NCBI GenBank assembly: GCA_011319805.1
Contig: SJRY01000308.1
Location: forward strand, 149,501 to 213,500
Direction of reading: 5' to 3'
DNA length: 64,000 nt
From: Macrocybe gigantea
Taxonomy: Eukaryota; Basidiomycota; Agaricomycetes; Agaricales; Callistosporiaceae
Under the pieces are notes generated by a model. It had not been told where the DNA came from, ran no database searches, and was given only the letters and a program-made list of their open reading frames with translations. Positions 29,954-41,943 of this stretch are shown here, piece after piece. The position numbers and the translations under genes were made by a program. Position 1 is the stretch's first letter; each line of letters opens with the position of its first letter.

Positions 29954-31795
29954 GTGCCTCGTGGGTGCTCAAAATCTCTCACAGACAAGGGAAAGTGGAA
30001 AGAAGACCCCAGCAATCTCGAGTTTCTCATTGTCCGTGCTTACCTTGGAAGCCAGGCTGAAATGCCCACATCCGCTGCAGCAGTCCAATTCGCAGATGAT
30101 CAGCACCAGTACGGGCACATTCAGCCGGATATTCCATGCATATTCGAGCTCGCTCAGCAAGACGCTGTCCAAGTCGTCCAATTCTCACGGCCACTCCATG
30201 ACGGACTCCTTTGGGTGATTGGTGTTGAGGAAGTCTAGTGAATCTTCGCAGGCAGCCAAGGCTCCAGAACAGCAACAGGACGAAGGCCCAGAGCGACAGC
30301 GCCCGCCGCATCTCCATTCATATGTCCAGGCATCGCGCGATTCATTCGACGATGGCGCTAGCTCAAGGATGGCCTGACAGCAACATTCTTCTGACTGTGA
30401 AGATCTGGGCAGCATGGTCGCCTGGCATCGTGTGGGAGGTCCTGCCACACAAGATCCAGTAGTCACCCTTCATTTCCGAGAGTGGCCACGAGTTGCTGCA
30501 CAACTCGACAATGATCCTGGACACGGTTAGCGTCAGTGAGATGCTGGCGAATGCTGTGCGACTGCAGGAGATCCCAAGAAAGGTGCCTAGCTCGGGTGTT
30601 GATGCTGTCAGAAACGAGGGCATGTGACAGGGGTTCCTGCTTCCCCTCAACCACAGCGGGCATGCAGACAGCCGGTGCAGCATGACATCTCGCGTCCGCC
30701 GTACGTTGCACAACTGCAAAATACAAGCGATTCGAGTCAGAAGCACATGTTCGTGTCCTCGTCGATGCTGCCGTGGGAGGTCTCAGAAGCGACCTCAATG
30801 ATGCACCGGACCTCAAGCATGGATGATCTCCGCTGGCTGAGCCTCTTGCCAGGTGTGGTGTCTGACAACCCACGACATGTTCGCATTTCGGGACAACGAT
30901 AGGAAAGCGGTGACAGCGGCATCACTGGGGGCTACGACGTTGACGAGCTTGCTGTGTTTGCGGCTGCCGCAGATGGGCAGTGGGTTGACAAGCCTCATGC
31001 GATGGCTGAGCGAGGAGTACGAGCAGCTCATGGCGGAGCCGGAGAGCAGCCAGTACTCGCGGTTGAGCATTACGGTGCCGAACACGGCAGACTTGAATGG
31101 TGGTGGCAAGCAGGGGAGTCGAGCTTGGAGTTTGTGTTCGAGGAGGACCCCTGGAGGGAGGTGTGCACACCAGGGCAGGCATGCTGATGGATCCGATACA
31201 GGCATTCAAGCCCTCTGGGACGCTTCCGGTGGATGTAGAAGCTGAGGTAGAGGCGGTGTGCTTAGGGTCGTCGTCGCCTATGGATCCGGATCATGGTGGA
31301 ACTGGTAAGAACTGTTCATAACAAGGAAATGCTTGTGCTGACATCTCGCGTGATGGACGAAGAACTGTTCAGTCATTGAGTCCATGACAACGCCACCAGC
31401 AGTGCAGACAGACCACCTGTTGTTGATGGCAGGCTAGATATCAGAGGGTTACTATAGCAGGTCTGAGGAGCACGCTAGTGTGCATGAGCACGAAAGCGAG
31501 TCCACCATCATACAGCCGCTCATCGCGTCGTCCAGCCAGCCAGCCCTCTGCCGATCTGATACGGAGCAGCTACATGACGGCGTCCACGGCATCGTGCATG
31601 TACAACCTGTCCGACTTCCCTCTGCCTCCATGGCACGTGGGGCACATGTCGCTCTTGAGCTCGTACTTTGAGGAGGTCCTGTCGCAGTGCGATTTGTGCA
31701 TTTCGACAATGGTGATTGTGAACACAGGTTCATGTTTGGTGATGAGGTTGATGAGATGATCGCTGCATTCTCGAGTATGTCTAATGCATGATATA
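29954..31795 (+). pseudogene. decayed multi-exon gene, family not recognised
   Basis: Plus-strand frames with protein-like composition follow each other: 29954-30238 (YLGSQAEMPTSAAAVQFAD, PDIPCIFELAQQD), about 30620-30900, 30954-31187 and 31480 to about 31795. The last reads through a TGA at about 31670 into GGPVAVRFVHFDNGD and DEVDEMIAAFSS. Stops and frame changes interrupt any single product. It may be an old gene of the 35-kb bracketed region. I assign no function. Confidence 0.3.
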
Positions 31796-31799
31796 CACT

Positions 31800-33419
31800 T
31801 CGTTCATAGCAATGCACCTCTCCTTTATCCTTTCCTTCTTTTTTTTTCCAACATTCATTTGAGCTATCAGATTAATTCTTTACTTTACTCTACTTGTTGC
31901 CACTAATGGTCATCGGGAAGGCATGTGGGTCATTTCTAGGTACAGTATCTGTTGTTTTCAAAGGAAATGCTTTTGTCTGCAGGATGCAAGGCATGCTGAA
32001 TACTTGTTCTTTGTGTGTCAGATAGTATCTTGCAATGCAGGATACTTGTAGAGCTGTCCAGTCCACAACTATTGACCTCCACATACATAAGTTCCATGGC
32101 TGTGAGGCCCGCCACCCTACATAATCCTGACCGAGAAGATGCCTCTGATCAGCCTCTTCTCATTTGTCCATATGTTTCAAGTACTGTGTACCTTGTTCAT
32201 CGTATCCAGCACTTGGCCTACGAATGCCTCCGCTAATAAACGGCTTACCTTGAGCAGGCACTGCATGAAGATAGATGGCTGGAAATCTCTATGGAGGCTA
32301 CCATGCACCATGAGTGTAGAGAGTGGCACTTCTGAAAGTGTCCTGTAGCAGTGCATTGAATTCAGTGGATGAAGCATGTTCACAGATGCTTGGTTGAGAA
32401 CTGTTGCTGCCCTTTCGCATCTTATAATCGAGGTGGAGCCAATCGAGGTCGTAGCAATGAATGAAAGCAACAAGAATCCAAGGCAAAATTGTCGACGGTA
32501 GAAACAGAGGTGAGGTTGAGACCTCACAACTTGTACTCCAATTAGTTAATATGCATAGCGCGATGTGCGTGTTGCATCGCCGACAGCCTGTGTGGGCGGA
32601 AACGGGCAGAGAAGCCACCCATTTCTTTATTTCAATATGAACGCTCTCTGGAGGTGATATGATTTGCTTCGGCCATCGAAGTGTGACACATTGCAGATGC
32701 TGAACAGCGGCTATATCACCTCATGGATTTTTGGCTGCGCACTCACTGCGGGTGGAGACAGAGAAGCAGCATTTGATTAGCTCGCTTGGTCAGCACTATT
32801 TGGATGTTCACTGTTGTGCTTCCTTGGGTAAGTGAGTAGCATGTGCGACACATAGTCTATAGAAATCATCACGCCGGCAGTGCATGAGTTGCAGTGGAAG
32901 TCCACGACATTTGTAGTCACATCATGCAAGACTAAGCAATGTAATGATTACAAAAAATGTGTTGCCAATATAGTAGTGCCTTTTCAATCGAATGCCTGAT
33001 CCTCTCCATCGCAAGCCATACAGCCTGTCTGACATTAATAAGTCCCTCCTCATATCTTGCCCATGAAAGTCGCAAGCGGTTGGATGTCACGATAGCGAAC
33101 CAAGTTTGGTTGAAGTCAGGAATATCGTGGACTACTGGTGGGTAATTTTGAAGGCTCGTGCCATGGTAGTCCGTCCGTCGCCAGAATACCACTGTCAATT
33201 GCTTCCAGTTCAGGCAGCATATAGGTTGATGCTTCATGCATCTGTCCGGTAATGGTCCATTTGTAACATACTCCCTCCAGTGATTATCGATGTCGCTGCT
33301 TTCAATCCCCCATGGCCGGGATCAGGATATGGTTTTGGCATCGGCGGCCTTCGAAGCACTTCCATGTGTCCCAGCTCTGCCTTCTGCCAGTGTGGTGTCC
33401 ATCCAAATCCCATCCTTTA
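31800..33419. other. largely non-coding, weak minus-strand frames
   Basis: Minus-strand frames at 32177-32527 and 32932-33237 have no motif I recognise. The second has a protein-like run (NRLRLSWARYEEGLINVRQ). They could be exons of the decayed gene upstream at 33420-34713 or unrelated. Confidence 0.3.
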
Positions 33420-34713
33420 TATGAATTTTCACTTGCGGTTCCGTTCTTGCTGCCCGCATTCTTTCCGCTTATCGAGCACCTCTCACAACTGCCTATATTT
33501 TAGCTTTTCTGGATCAAGAGTTTGCAACCATGTGTAGAATGCCTGGATCAGCTGTTTGAGCATTAGAAAAGTGGCATGTGCATCCATGATTACAGAACAC
33601 AGGTCTTCCAAAAGCACACTGATTTTAACCTCGCGCTGCAGATCGTTATGATCAGCGATATGGCCGCACAGATATACTGCTGTCTGCTGTATTGAGAATG
33701 TAATGGCACTCTCGTAAGCAGCGACAGGTGATGATCCGGTCTATCATATTCATTAAGAACTGTAAAATGTTATCCTGTGCCATCAGTACCGCTCGCTGCT
33801 TACTATTACTGGAGACTCACCCATCCTTCACCCGAAGGAACATGAGCAGATGGCCGTGCAGCAAGTAAAACGCTGCCGTACATTAGTCTCCAGCCATGAA
33901 AAGTAAATGCTGTCCTGGACTCACCGAGAAAATGCTGTTCTGCAAGAAGGGTACTACAAGCACTTGTAGTGCTTGCAGCAAACAAAATGCACAGGATCTA
34001 CGCACAACGCGAGTTGTATTTCCTGCAAGAGCGGTTGCCTGGTCCTGCTGAGGAACTCCAAGCTGCGACTCAAGCCAGATATTCACTGCGCCCTTGCGTA
34101 CAATGATTGCACGCGATGCGGAAGGAACCAATGCAGCTGATATAAACACGAGCTGACCCAACTGGTAGGGGCGCACATATTAGAATAGTAGATCGTGTCT
34201 TTAACACCTGGCTTGAGTTCCTTCTCAAATGCATATAAGAGGAACCTGCTTTGCCTGTGAATGTGGTCTCGCAGAGATATGCGATCCACAAGTATAGCCA
34301 CTATCTTAACATCCAGCAAACACAGCCCCCTGATATTCACACTTTCACAATTAAAGACTACTGCAGCATCATAAAATGGTTGTAATACTTCAATCGATAT
34401 CAACAGCTCTACTAGGTTATACGCTGGAAACCTGAGGTACAGAACTAGAAACCGTGTCATCTCCCTGAGTTACGAGGAGGTCAAAAGATGTCTTGCGATG
34501 GTCTGGTGATTGCCGATCGTCGCTTTGAGGTCCCACAAAGCCCGATGTAGTTGTACGATCATTAGGCGATCTGCTGTTGTCTTCTGAACTTGTGAACTCC
34601 TGCCAAGTCAGCTCCTGACTCTTCCCCCCAGGTAGATCAGCATCATTTAGACCTAATGCATCAGCAAACTCCCTTTCTCTAATCAAGGCAATCGCCCTGA
34701 AGTACTTGTCCAA
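33420..34713 (-). pseudogene. multi-exon gene remnant, unknown function
   Basis: The start is at 34713 (MDKYFRAIALIREREFADAL). A Ser/Asp-rich linker is followed by a helical segment (LLDVKIVAILVDRISLRDHI). A likely intron of about 50 nt (GTGTTAAAG...CTACCAG, about 34208-34158) leads to LGQLVFISAALVPSASRAII and LESQLGVPQQDQATALAG. After a further intron (GTGAGTCC) it ends in HIADHNDLQREVKISVLLED and REVLDKRKECGQQ, interrupted by one TGA near 33462 where Arg fits. The product would be about 400 helical residues. I recognise no family. It stops short of the KDZ element. Confidence 0.4.
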
Positions 34714-34990
34714 TAAATTATCTAGCGACTCAAATGCTGAAGGTCCGGGCCACGGCGGACTTCATATATAATTGGTATTCTGTGCATCGCGACCAGGAGT
34801 GTATGGCGTATCAACGTTACCTGATTGCGACATGCTCAATGCATGCCCAATGGTCTGCTTTGTATGTAAGGCACTGAAATGAAGGCAGTAAGTAAACCAT
34901 ACCTTCCAGAGAAATGGTGCCAATTGGAGTATGTCGCCAGGAGAACAATGGGTATAACAAAGCGCATTGTATATCCATTGTGGCTGAGAT

Positions 34991-35425
34991 GAGCCCTTTA
35001 CACTCCCCACCATTCCAGAAGGACTCCAGGAGGAGTCCTTCTGGAATGGAGGAGGACTCCACTAGGAGGTTAGAGGGATTATAGAAGAACTGTCTCAGCC
35101 ATTTGTTCAATTTACTGAGAACAGAATTTTCCCACTGGAGTTCTGCTGGAGTCCTTGTGTAGTACCAGTTCTTCTGAACTAATATTGCACTTCAGAAGAA
35201 CAATTCTGCAGGAGTCCAGAGGGAATCCAGCTGAACAGAAACTACAGAAGAACTACAGCAGAACTCTAGTGGAACATGAGAACAAAGCCTCTAGTGTCCT
35301 TCAAGACTCCAGAGGAACAAGGACTACAGTGGGAGTCTAGAAGGACATTAGAAGGAACTAAGAGAAAGAACAAGAAGGAGTGTACAGGAACTGCAGCAGA
35401 ACTTTAGCAGGACAACGGACAGACT
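34991..35425 (+). repeat. KDZ left TIR and subterminal repeats
   Basis: The TIR (34991-35016) is followed by about 400 bp of short degenerate repeats of the type CAGAAGAACTACAGCAGAAC and GGAGTCC. These resemble, in opposite orientation, the longer repeats at 41990-42790. A perfect local inverted repeat, TTCCAGAAGGACTCC with GGAGTCCTTCTGGAA, lies at about 35013-35047. Confidence 0.7.
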
Positions 35426-35454
35426 GGGGAAGAAATGATTTAAATTACAAAAAG

Positions 35455-35531
35455 TGGCATTATGGGGATTCAAACTCAGTTGTGCCGGATTAGAGAAGGA
35501 TCACAACATTAAACCACTGAGCCAAGTGGCC
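35455..35531 (-). repeat. tRNA-like SINE remnant inside KDZ element
   Basis: On the minus strand an A-box-like TGGCTCAGTGGTTTAATG and a B-box-like GAGTTTGAATCCCC lie at tRNA spacing, followed by TTTTT. The D and acceptor stems do not close well, so this is a tRNA-derived relic. Confidence 0.4.
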
Positions 35532-35845
35532 TTGAAATATCTGAGTACATCATTAACTATATAGCCCTGGAGCAGGCGCTTTGGCACGTGCATGCCACAG
35601 ACCCTTGGTGATCGGTTGCCCGCTCGTTGTCCTCACCACCGCCCACATTCCCTCTCCCCATCCACACCCACCTCACCTCCCTCGCCCCACCACCGCCTAC
35701 CGCCACGCCCCTCCTTCCTCCTCCCTCCCCCAGCGCCCATCCGCAACGAAACCGGGCCACGACGACGACCGGCACCAGCCAGCCGCCCCACTACCAGGAC
35801 GAGGACGCCATTGCGCCGCCGCCGCCACCGCCATCGTCACGCACC

Positions 35846-37085
35846 GAGGACGTCCAATGACGTCCTCGGCCACGTTCTACGGCCCCAGCAAGCCCCAACG
35901 CGGGCTAGCGTTGGGGTTTTTCCGCTCCTGTCTCACCCGCACCGCCACCACCCCCGGAGGACGCGTCGCGCGTCCTCCTCCTTCTCTCCCGCCTCGGTCA
36001 CTCACCGAGGACGTCCAACGACGTCCTCGGCGTCGTTTTACGGCCACGGCACCCCGCAACGCCGATGTTTAACATCAGCGTTGCCGTTTTCTCGCACCTG
36101 CCCCCACCACCTCCCGAGGAGGATGCCCAACGCATCCTCCTGCTCGTCCGCCGCCTCGGTCACCCGACGAGGACGTCCAACGACGTCCTCGCATCCTTTC
36201 TACGGCCCCAGCAAGCCCCAACGCCCGTCAGCGTTGGGGTACATTCGTTCCGGTTCCACCCGCCCCCTCCCACCTCTCTCGAAGGACGCACAACGCGTCC
36301 TCCTCCTCTTCCGCCACCTTGGTCACCCCCCGAGGATGTCCAACGACATCCTTGGCATCGTTCTACTGACTCAGCAGAGCCCAACGCCCATAGGCATTGG
36401 GGCTTTTTTGTTCCGGCTCCACCGCACCCGCACCTCCCCTCGGAGGACGCATTATGCGTCCTTCTCCTCCTCCGCCACCTCGGTTACCCCGCGAGGATGT
36501 CCAACAACGTCCTCGCCTCCGTTTCACACCCAAGTCACCCGCAACGCCGACGTTTGATGTCGGCGTTGCACTTTTTCGTCATCCGGCCCCCGCCTCCCCA
36601 ACGAGGACACCCAACGGCGTCCTCGACTCGTCCGCCGCCTCGGTCACGCAACGAGGACGTCCAAAGACGTCCTCGGCTGCGCTCTACGCCCCCCAGCGAC
36701 GTCCAATGCCCGTCGGCATTGGGCGTTTTTCATTCCGTCACCACCCGCCCCCCCGCCCCCCTTGGAGGACACCCAACGGCGTCCACGCCTCATCCGCCAC
36801 CTCGGTCATGCCGTCAGGACGTCCAACGACGTCCTCGCCTCTGTTTTACAGCCCCAGTCACCCGCAACGCTGACGTTTGACATCGGTGTTGTGCTTTTTT
36901 GTCATCCGGCCCCCTCTTCCCCGACGACGATGCCCAACGCCCGCCTTGCCCCCACTGCTGCCTCGGTCTCGTCGCAAGGACGTCCAACGACGTTCTCGCC
37001 GCCGTTTTACACCCCCGATCAGCCGCAACGCTGACGTTTGACGTCGGTGTTGCTGTTTTTCGTTCTTAGCCCCCCACCTCCCCAA
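35846..37085 (+). repeat. hairpin-rich tandem array, 8 units of ~162 bp
   Basis: Units start at about 35846, 36007, 36169, 36332, 36493, 36653, 36814 and 36976, a period of 160-163 bp. Each unit carries three inverted repeats. H1 is like GGACGTCCAACGACGTCC. H2 exists in two forms, CCCCAACGC...GCGTTGGGG (units 1, 3, 4, 6) and GCAACGCCGA...CGGCGTTGC (units 2, 5, 7, 8), often followed by a T-run. H3 is like GGAGGACGC...GCGTCCTCC. Several paired changes keep the stems. The array is C-rich on the plus strand and CpG-rich. Long frames read through it (to 321 residues) follow from its composition and are not called as genes. The GC-rich lead-in begins at about 35580. Confidence 0.85.
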
Positions 37086-37304
37086 GGACAGTGCCTCCCC
37101 CCCAACCCTGTTCTACGACGAAGATGCAGCCCATTCGGAGATCTTTGGCCTGCTGCTATGCCCTTGGGTTGGCAGCAATTGCTGCAACTCGAGCCAAAGC
37201 AGCTGGAATACTGAAAATCTCCCAGGTCAGGTGATTGTTTGCCACGTCGCAACCCTCTGCCCTGGTTGTCTCTTCGACTCAAACCACCACCACCACTGCT
37301 TGCC

Positions 37305-37937
37305 ATGGCTCCCAAGACTGCTGCTGCTGCTACTGCTCCTGTTTCTACTGGCCCTGTCACCAGGGCTGCCTCTGCTGCATCCAAGGCTCCTGATTCTGGC
37401 CCTGTTACCAGGTCTGTTGCTGTCCCATTCCCATGTCCTCCTATGATGACCATTCTGTTATCAGGGCTGCCTCTAAAGGCTCTTCTACTAAGGCTCCTGT
37501 TTCTTCTAAGGCTGTTGGAGGTTCTGGCAGGTCCAAGCCTGCATCCACTGCCAAACCCAAGTCCCAACAAATCAAGGCTTCTCAGTATGTCTTTGATATA
37601 TCTTATTTGGGCTGATCTGACTTAAATCCTTAAGGAAAAAGACTTCTGCTCAACGTATGGAAGAAGACATTGCTGCAGATGCTGCTGAACAGCCTGTGCT
37701 CACTCGGTATGCTTGATTTCATCCTTACATATTGGTATCTTACTATTTTATGATATTTCTAGGACTGAGAGGCTTTTAGAGGAGAGCGGAATTTCTGTGG
37801 CTCCTCCTCCTAGACGCCGTGCACCTGTCAGATCTCAGAAGCCTAAAGATAAAGAGGTAACTGGGGAGGATGATGAGAACTTGGATAATGATGATGCTGA
37901 AGATGGTCTCGAGGATGAGGGGGAGGAAGAGGAGGAG

Positions 37938-37969
<32 letters not shown>

Positions 37970-40900
37970 AGAGGAAGAGGAAAGTATGAAAGGCCAAGTT
38001 GCAAGTTGAGTTTGCAAATTTTCTTACATGCATAAATTCTCATGATTTTCCAGACGATGTTGATGAGGAAAGTGAGGATGATGCAGAGATGATGAAAGAA
38101 AAGCCAATCACAGGTAGAGTTCAAAATTGCTCCATTTTTTTGGATATTGATTGTCATTTTCATAAAGATATGCTGATGGATGTTGATGTTATGGATAAAC
38201 CCACTGAAGGAGATCCTGCCACCACTCCACGTGCAAAGAAGGTCAAACAGGTCAAACGTAGGCATGATCACAACCAATCCAGCTCAGATTCCGAACCAAG
38301 CCGCATTATCAAGTCCAGTCGCCGCTCAACATCTCACAGCACTGCCACATCTGTAGACCCAGATGTACAATCTGACTCTCTGCCATCTCCTATTGAGCCT
38401 CAGGGCTCATCTCGTGCTCAAGGTGGAATCCTTCAAGGTAAAGCAGTTGGTAATGTTCCAAATATTGCTGATCTTAGTGAGCTTTTTTTTTTAAAAAAAA
38501 AAAAAAAAAACCATTGATTAATTTATATCTTTAGAACAATTAAGCCTTACCTCTGACTCTGACCAATTCAAGAATGGTCTAGTCCTTGTTTATTCAAGTC
38601 GCAACAAGGATGCTGAGCCATTTTCGATCAAAGCACCAACAGGGTATGATCTGCTTGAGCTTTTGGAACATCTTGGTGGTCGCTATTCTCCGATCAAAAG
38701 TATGATTTGTTTTTTTGCTAAATAGTGGACAATATCCTGATAAACTAAATTTTAGATCCTAACAATTATGTATACATAAAGGAAGGACGTTACTGGGACT
38801 GCAAAGGTCGCTATGATGAGATCCCAAATGAAGAGCCACAATGGACTCTTGAAGACAATGTCATGACATTGAGGATATGCATTGTAATCATGCTTTTTAT
38901 ATTTTATTTTTGTTTTTTCCTTTTATTGAATATCATTTCCAGGAATCAATGTCTGGTGATGCAAGCTCTGCTATTACCAAGGCCTCAAGTTCCTCCAGGC
39001 CTGCCTCCCATCTTCCAGCAGGATCTCTTCAAGAACGTATTGTACACGCTTTGAATATTCCTTCTGCTATGATGGATCGCAACAAGAAAGACCTCCGTTT
39101 TGCTTATGAGAAATACATGGCAATACAAGATGCCTTCCAACGTATCAGAGAAATGGCAAAGTCCGGTTTGTGGAAAGGCGAAGCAAGTTTTTTTTTTGGA
39201 TGGTTGAATTGACTACTTATGCAATTGAAATTTAGATTCCTGATGATACCAGCATCATTCAGGTTTTTGTTTCCAAGACAACATATTATTCATATTACAA
39301 GAAAACCTTTCCTGAGGCAATTGAGCATGCTGACATACACAGGTGGCTCAAAAGTGAAGAAGAGATTACAAATATGAGTATCTTTGGTGCTCTTCGTCCT
39401 ACTTTTGAGAATCTTCGTGTTGTTTTGGATGAACGTGCTAAAGCAGCTCAGAAGGAGAATGCCAAGGCAAAGAAGAAGTCTTACAAGAAAAATCGTCCTT
39501 CTGTAGTGTAAGTTGATATATGTTGTATGTTGAAAATATGCAAATATGACTTCATTTTTCTTCAGCTGTCTGATTCTTGCACATGCACTTGTTTCCTATC
39601 TGGGAACCAATCTCTTAGTACAAGGAATATTTTTTTGGCTCTGGCTTTGGCTCTGGCTATGGTGCTTGCCTATCTCTGGATTTATTTTGCCATCAAAATG
39701 GCTGTTATTTTTATGGCTTTGGTGCCATTTCATGCCAGTTGTGGCTGCTGCAGGCTCTATGCCTCATCAAGCTTTTCTGGATATACGTTTCCGAGTTTTT
39801 GCAGACTTTGTTGAGCAGACATTCAGCTCCAAAGTATCTCTACAAACTGTTTTAATGGTTCTTTTTGCCTTGACATACAACACAGATTTATTAAATCTGC
39901 ATCTCTATCAGCAAAACACTCTCGGACAGCTACTGCTTGGATGACTGCTTTGGGAAAGTCTTTGAAGGAAAACCTTCAAAATGATTTTATGTGGCTCTTT
40001 CAGAAAAAAGAATTAAATCCTACTATTAAAGATGAAATCTTGATCAACTTGCTGGCAACTAAACTGCACACCTTGACTGGGCTTTTATTTGATCAAACTG
40101 AAGATTTACAACCAGTTGATGATGCTATTCTCAAACCTATCCAGTTGATATGTCCCCAAACAGCAAAATGCTTGAATGTGGAATGCAAAAACACCCATTT
40201 GATGCAAAATTCAATGGATCGTGATATTCCTTGTGTAAAATTGCTTCAAGGCAATTCTCTCCTCAGAAATACCTTTGTTCTCAGTGGAAAATGCAAACAA
40301 TGCAATACCATCTATTATGCAGATCATCAAAACTCTTTGATTGATAGAAATAAACCCATCCGAAAGAAGATATTCATCAATTCTGCCAAATTTTTAAAAA
40401 TTGGGCAATCATTCTGGGTTGATCGCAATTTTTCTATAGCTGTAGTCAATGCCATGTATAATTTCCATGCATCTGCCTCTGCTATTGCTGCATTTTATAA
40501 TGACAGCTATCTGGAGCCTCTAGAAATCAATATTTCTAGACGTCAAATTTGGCAAGCCTTTACTCAAGAATCTATACGCCAAGTAGCAGATTATTCAGAT
40601 GAAATCTTTGCTCCTGCTGAAGGACTTAATATCCAAGACACTGTTAAGCATGCCTTTGAACAATTAGGCCAAAAGGGTATCATCTATGGAGCCAAAGAAC
40701 ATTCTTGCAAAGATTGTACCCATGAATATAGAGCAACAGCAGACCGTATTACTGGAGATGACCCTGCTGCTGTCTTGGGGATTGATGAAAATCAGGTTGT
40801 TCCTGCTCTACAGGGAGAAGCTGCTCACTTAGCAAGACAAGATGCTGCACGAGCAAGAGCAATAGCACAACATGCTGCTCCAAGCAGAGCTTATATGGAT

Positions 40901-41943
40901 ATTGATGAAGAGCTGGATCAAAGCAATGATGATATGGACATTGATGATGATGCTGAAGGCTATGCACCAGTCAAAATGATTGTGATGGATGGCATTGTGA
41001 TGGGACCTGCACATTGTGCATATGAAAATTGTGATAAAGACTTGCTCAATTATCAGAATGGGATATTTTGTGATGAGCATGAAAGGATGTTTGAAGGATT
41101 ATGCCGAGTCAAAGATTGTGGCAAATCTAGGATTGGAAAAACCCAAGCATGTCTTGATCATCAAGATCTTTGGCATTCATATCGGACAAGATTTGGAAAT
41201 CAATCTTTATTGGGGGTTCAAAGATTGATAAAACGAGCAGAAAAAGAAAGACAAGATTGGTATCCCCAAGTTGCACCTTCTGCTCAAAGGCATGATGAAC
41301 CAGAATCTGAAATAACACAATCACAAGTGCACTATTTTAGTGCTGGAAAATATTACTGTGTGGAAACAATTTGTTCACCATGTGGAGTTATTATTGGATG
41401 GACAAAATTTGATATTTCAGAATCACCAACAAATATTCTGAATTGGCTGGAAGAGGTCTATCCAGATCAAACCTCAAGGCCAGATTACATTTGCATTGAT
41501 AAAGCATGCCAAGTTCTGCGCACTGCTATTGCACAAGGAAGATGGGATGATTGGAAGGATACAAGTCGGTTCATTGTAGATGCCTACCACTATATCAATC
41601 ATCGGGTCACAGACTACTTGTGTCGCAAGTGGTGCAATCCTGCACCATTAAATGGTTCTGCACCCAATCTTATTCAAGAGGAAGTTGATTCAAAGGCCAC
41701 ACTCACTTTAAACGAGCCTATAACACACAAGCATGTGAACAGTTAAATGCTTGGATTGCAGGCTTTGAAAGCATACTTAACAGAATGACAGTTTACAATT
41801 TCAATTGGACATTACATGTTTTATTGTTTCTTCATACTCTCAAAGTTCTTAGAAAACAAGCTAAGCAGGCAGCAAAGAAAGTAGAAGTTATTGATGATAA
41901 TGAAGTTGAAGAAGAATTAGGTATTGAAATAGATATAGCTTAA
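37305..41943 (+). pseudogene. KDZ transposase (CxC5/CxC6 type), one frameshift
   Basis: Start at 37305 (MAPKTAAAATAPVSTGPVTR). At least six short introns are visible, for example 37412-37464, 37585-37634 and 37707-37762. The N-terminus is basic and Ala/Ser-rich, then comes a long Glu tract (GAG/GAA repeat, about 37915-37985). The last long exon reaches 41746. It has a Cys cluster (CPQTAKCLNVEC to GKCKQC), a second cluster (HCAYENCDKD...FCDEHERM, CRVKDCGKS) like the CxC6 domain found with KDZ transposases, and the transposase core with YICIDKACQVL and FIVDAYHYINHR. The frame is lost near 41690. The adjacent frame restores KRAYNTQACEQLNAWIAGFE, which should hold the last catalytic acidic residue, and ends at 41943. 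Domain names follow the published KDZ family. Confidence 0.8.

Noticed and set aside
35592..36557. Long open frame (321 residues) through the hairpin array, and overlapping frames of 271 and 158 residues
   Set aside because: The frames stay open because the array is C-rich and repeated in units close to a multiple of three. The peptides are Pro/Arg/Ser-rich in every frame and track the DNA repeat, not a protein family.
37776..38033. Minus-strand Leu/Phe-rich frame
   Set aside because: It is the complement of the Glu-repeat tract of the KDZ transposase.
39527..39944. Hydrophobic frame rich in Leu/Ala/Trp (MVLAYLWIYF) as a membrane protein gene
   Set aside because: It lies over a TGGCTCTGG-type repeat in or next to a KDZ intron, and the downstream frame with SASLSAKHSRTATAW continues the transposase.
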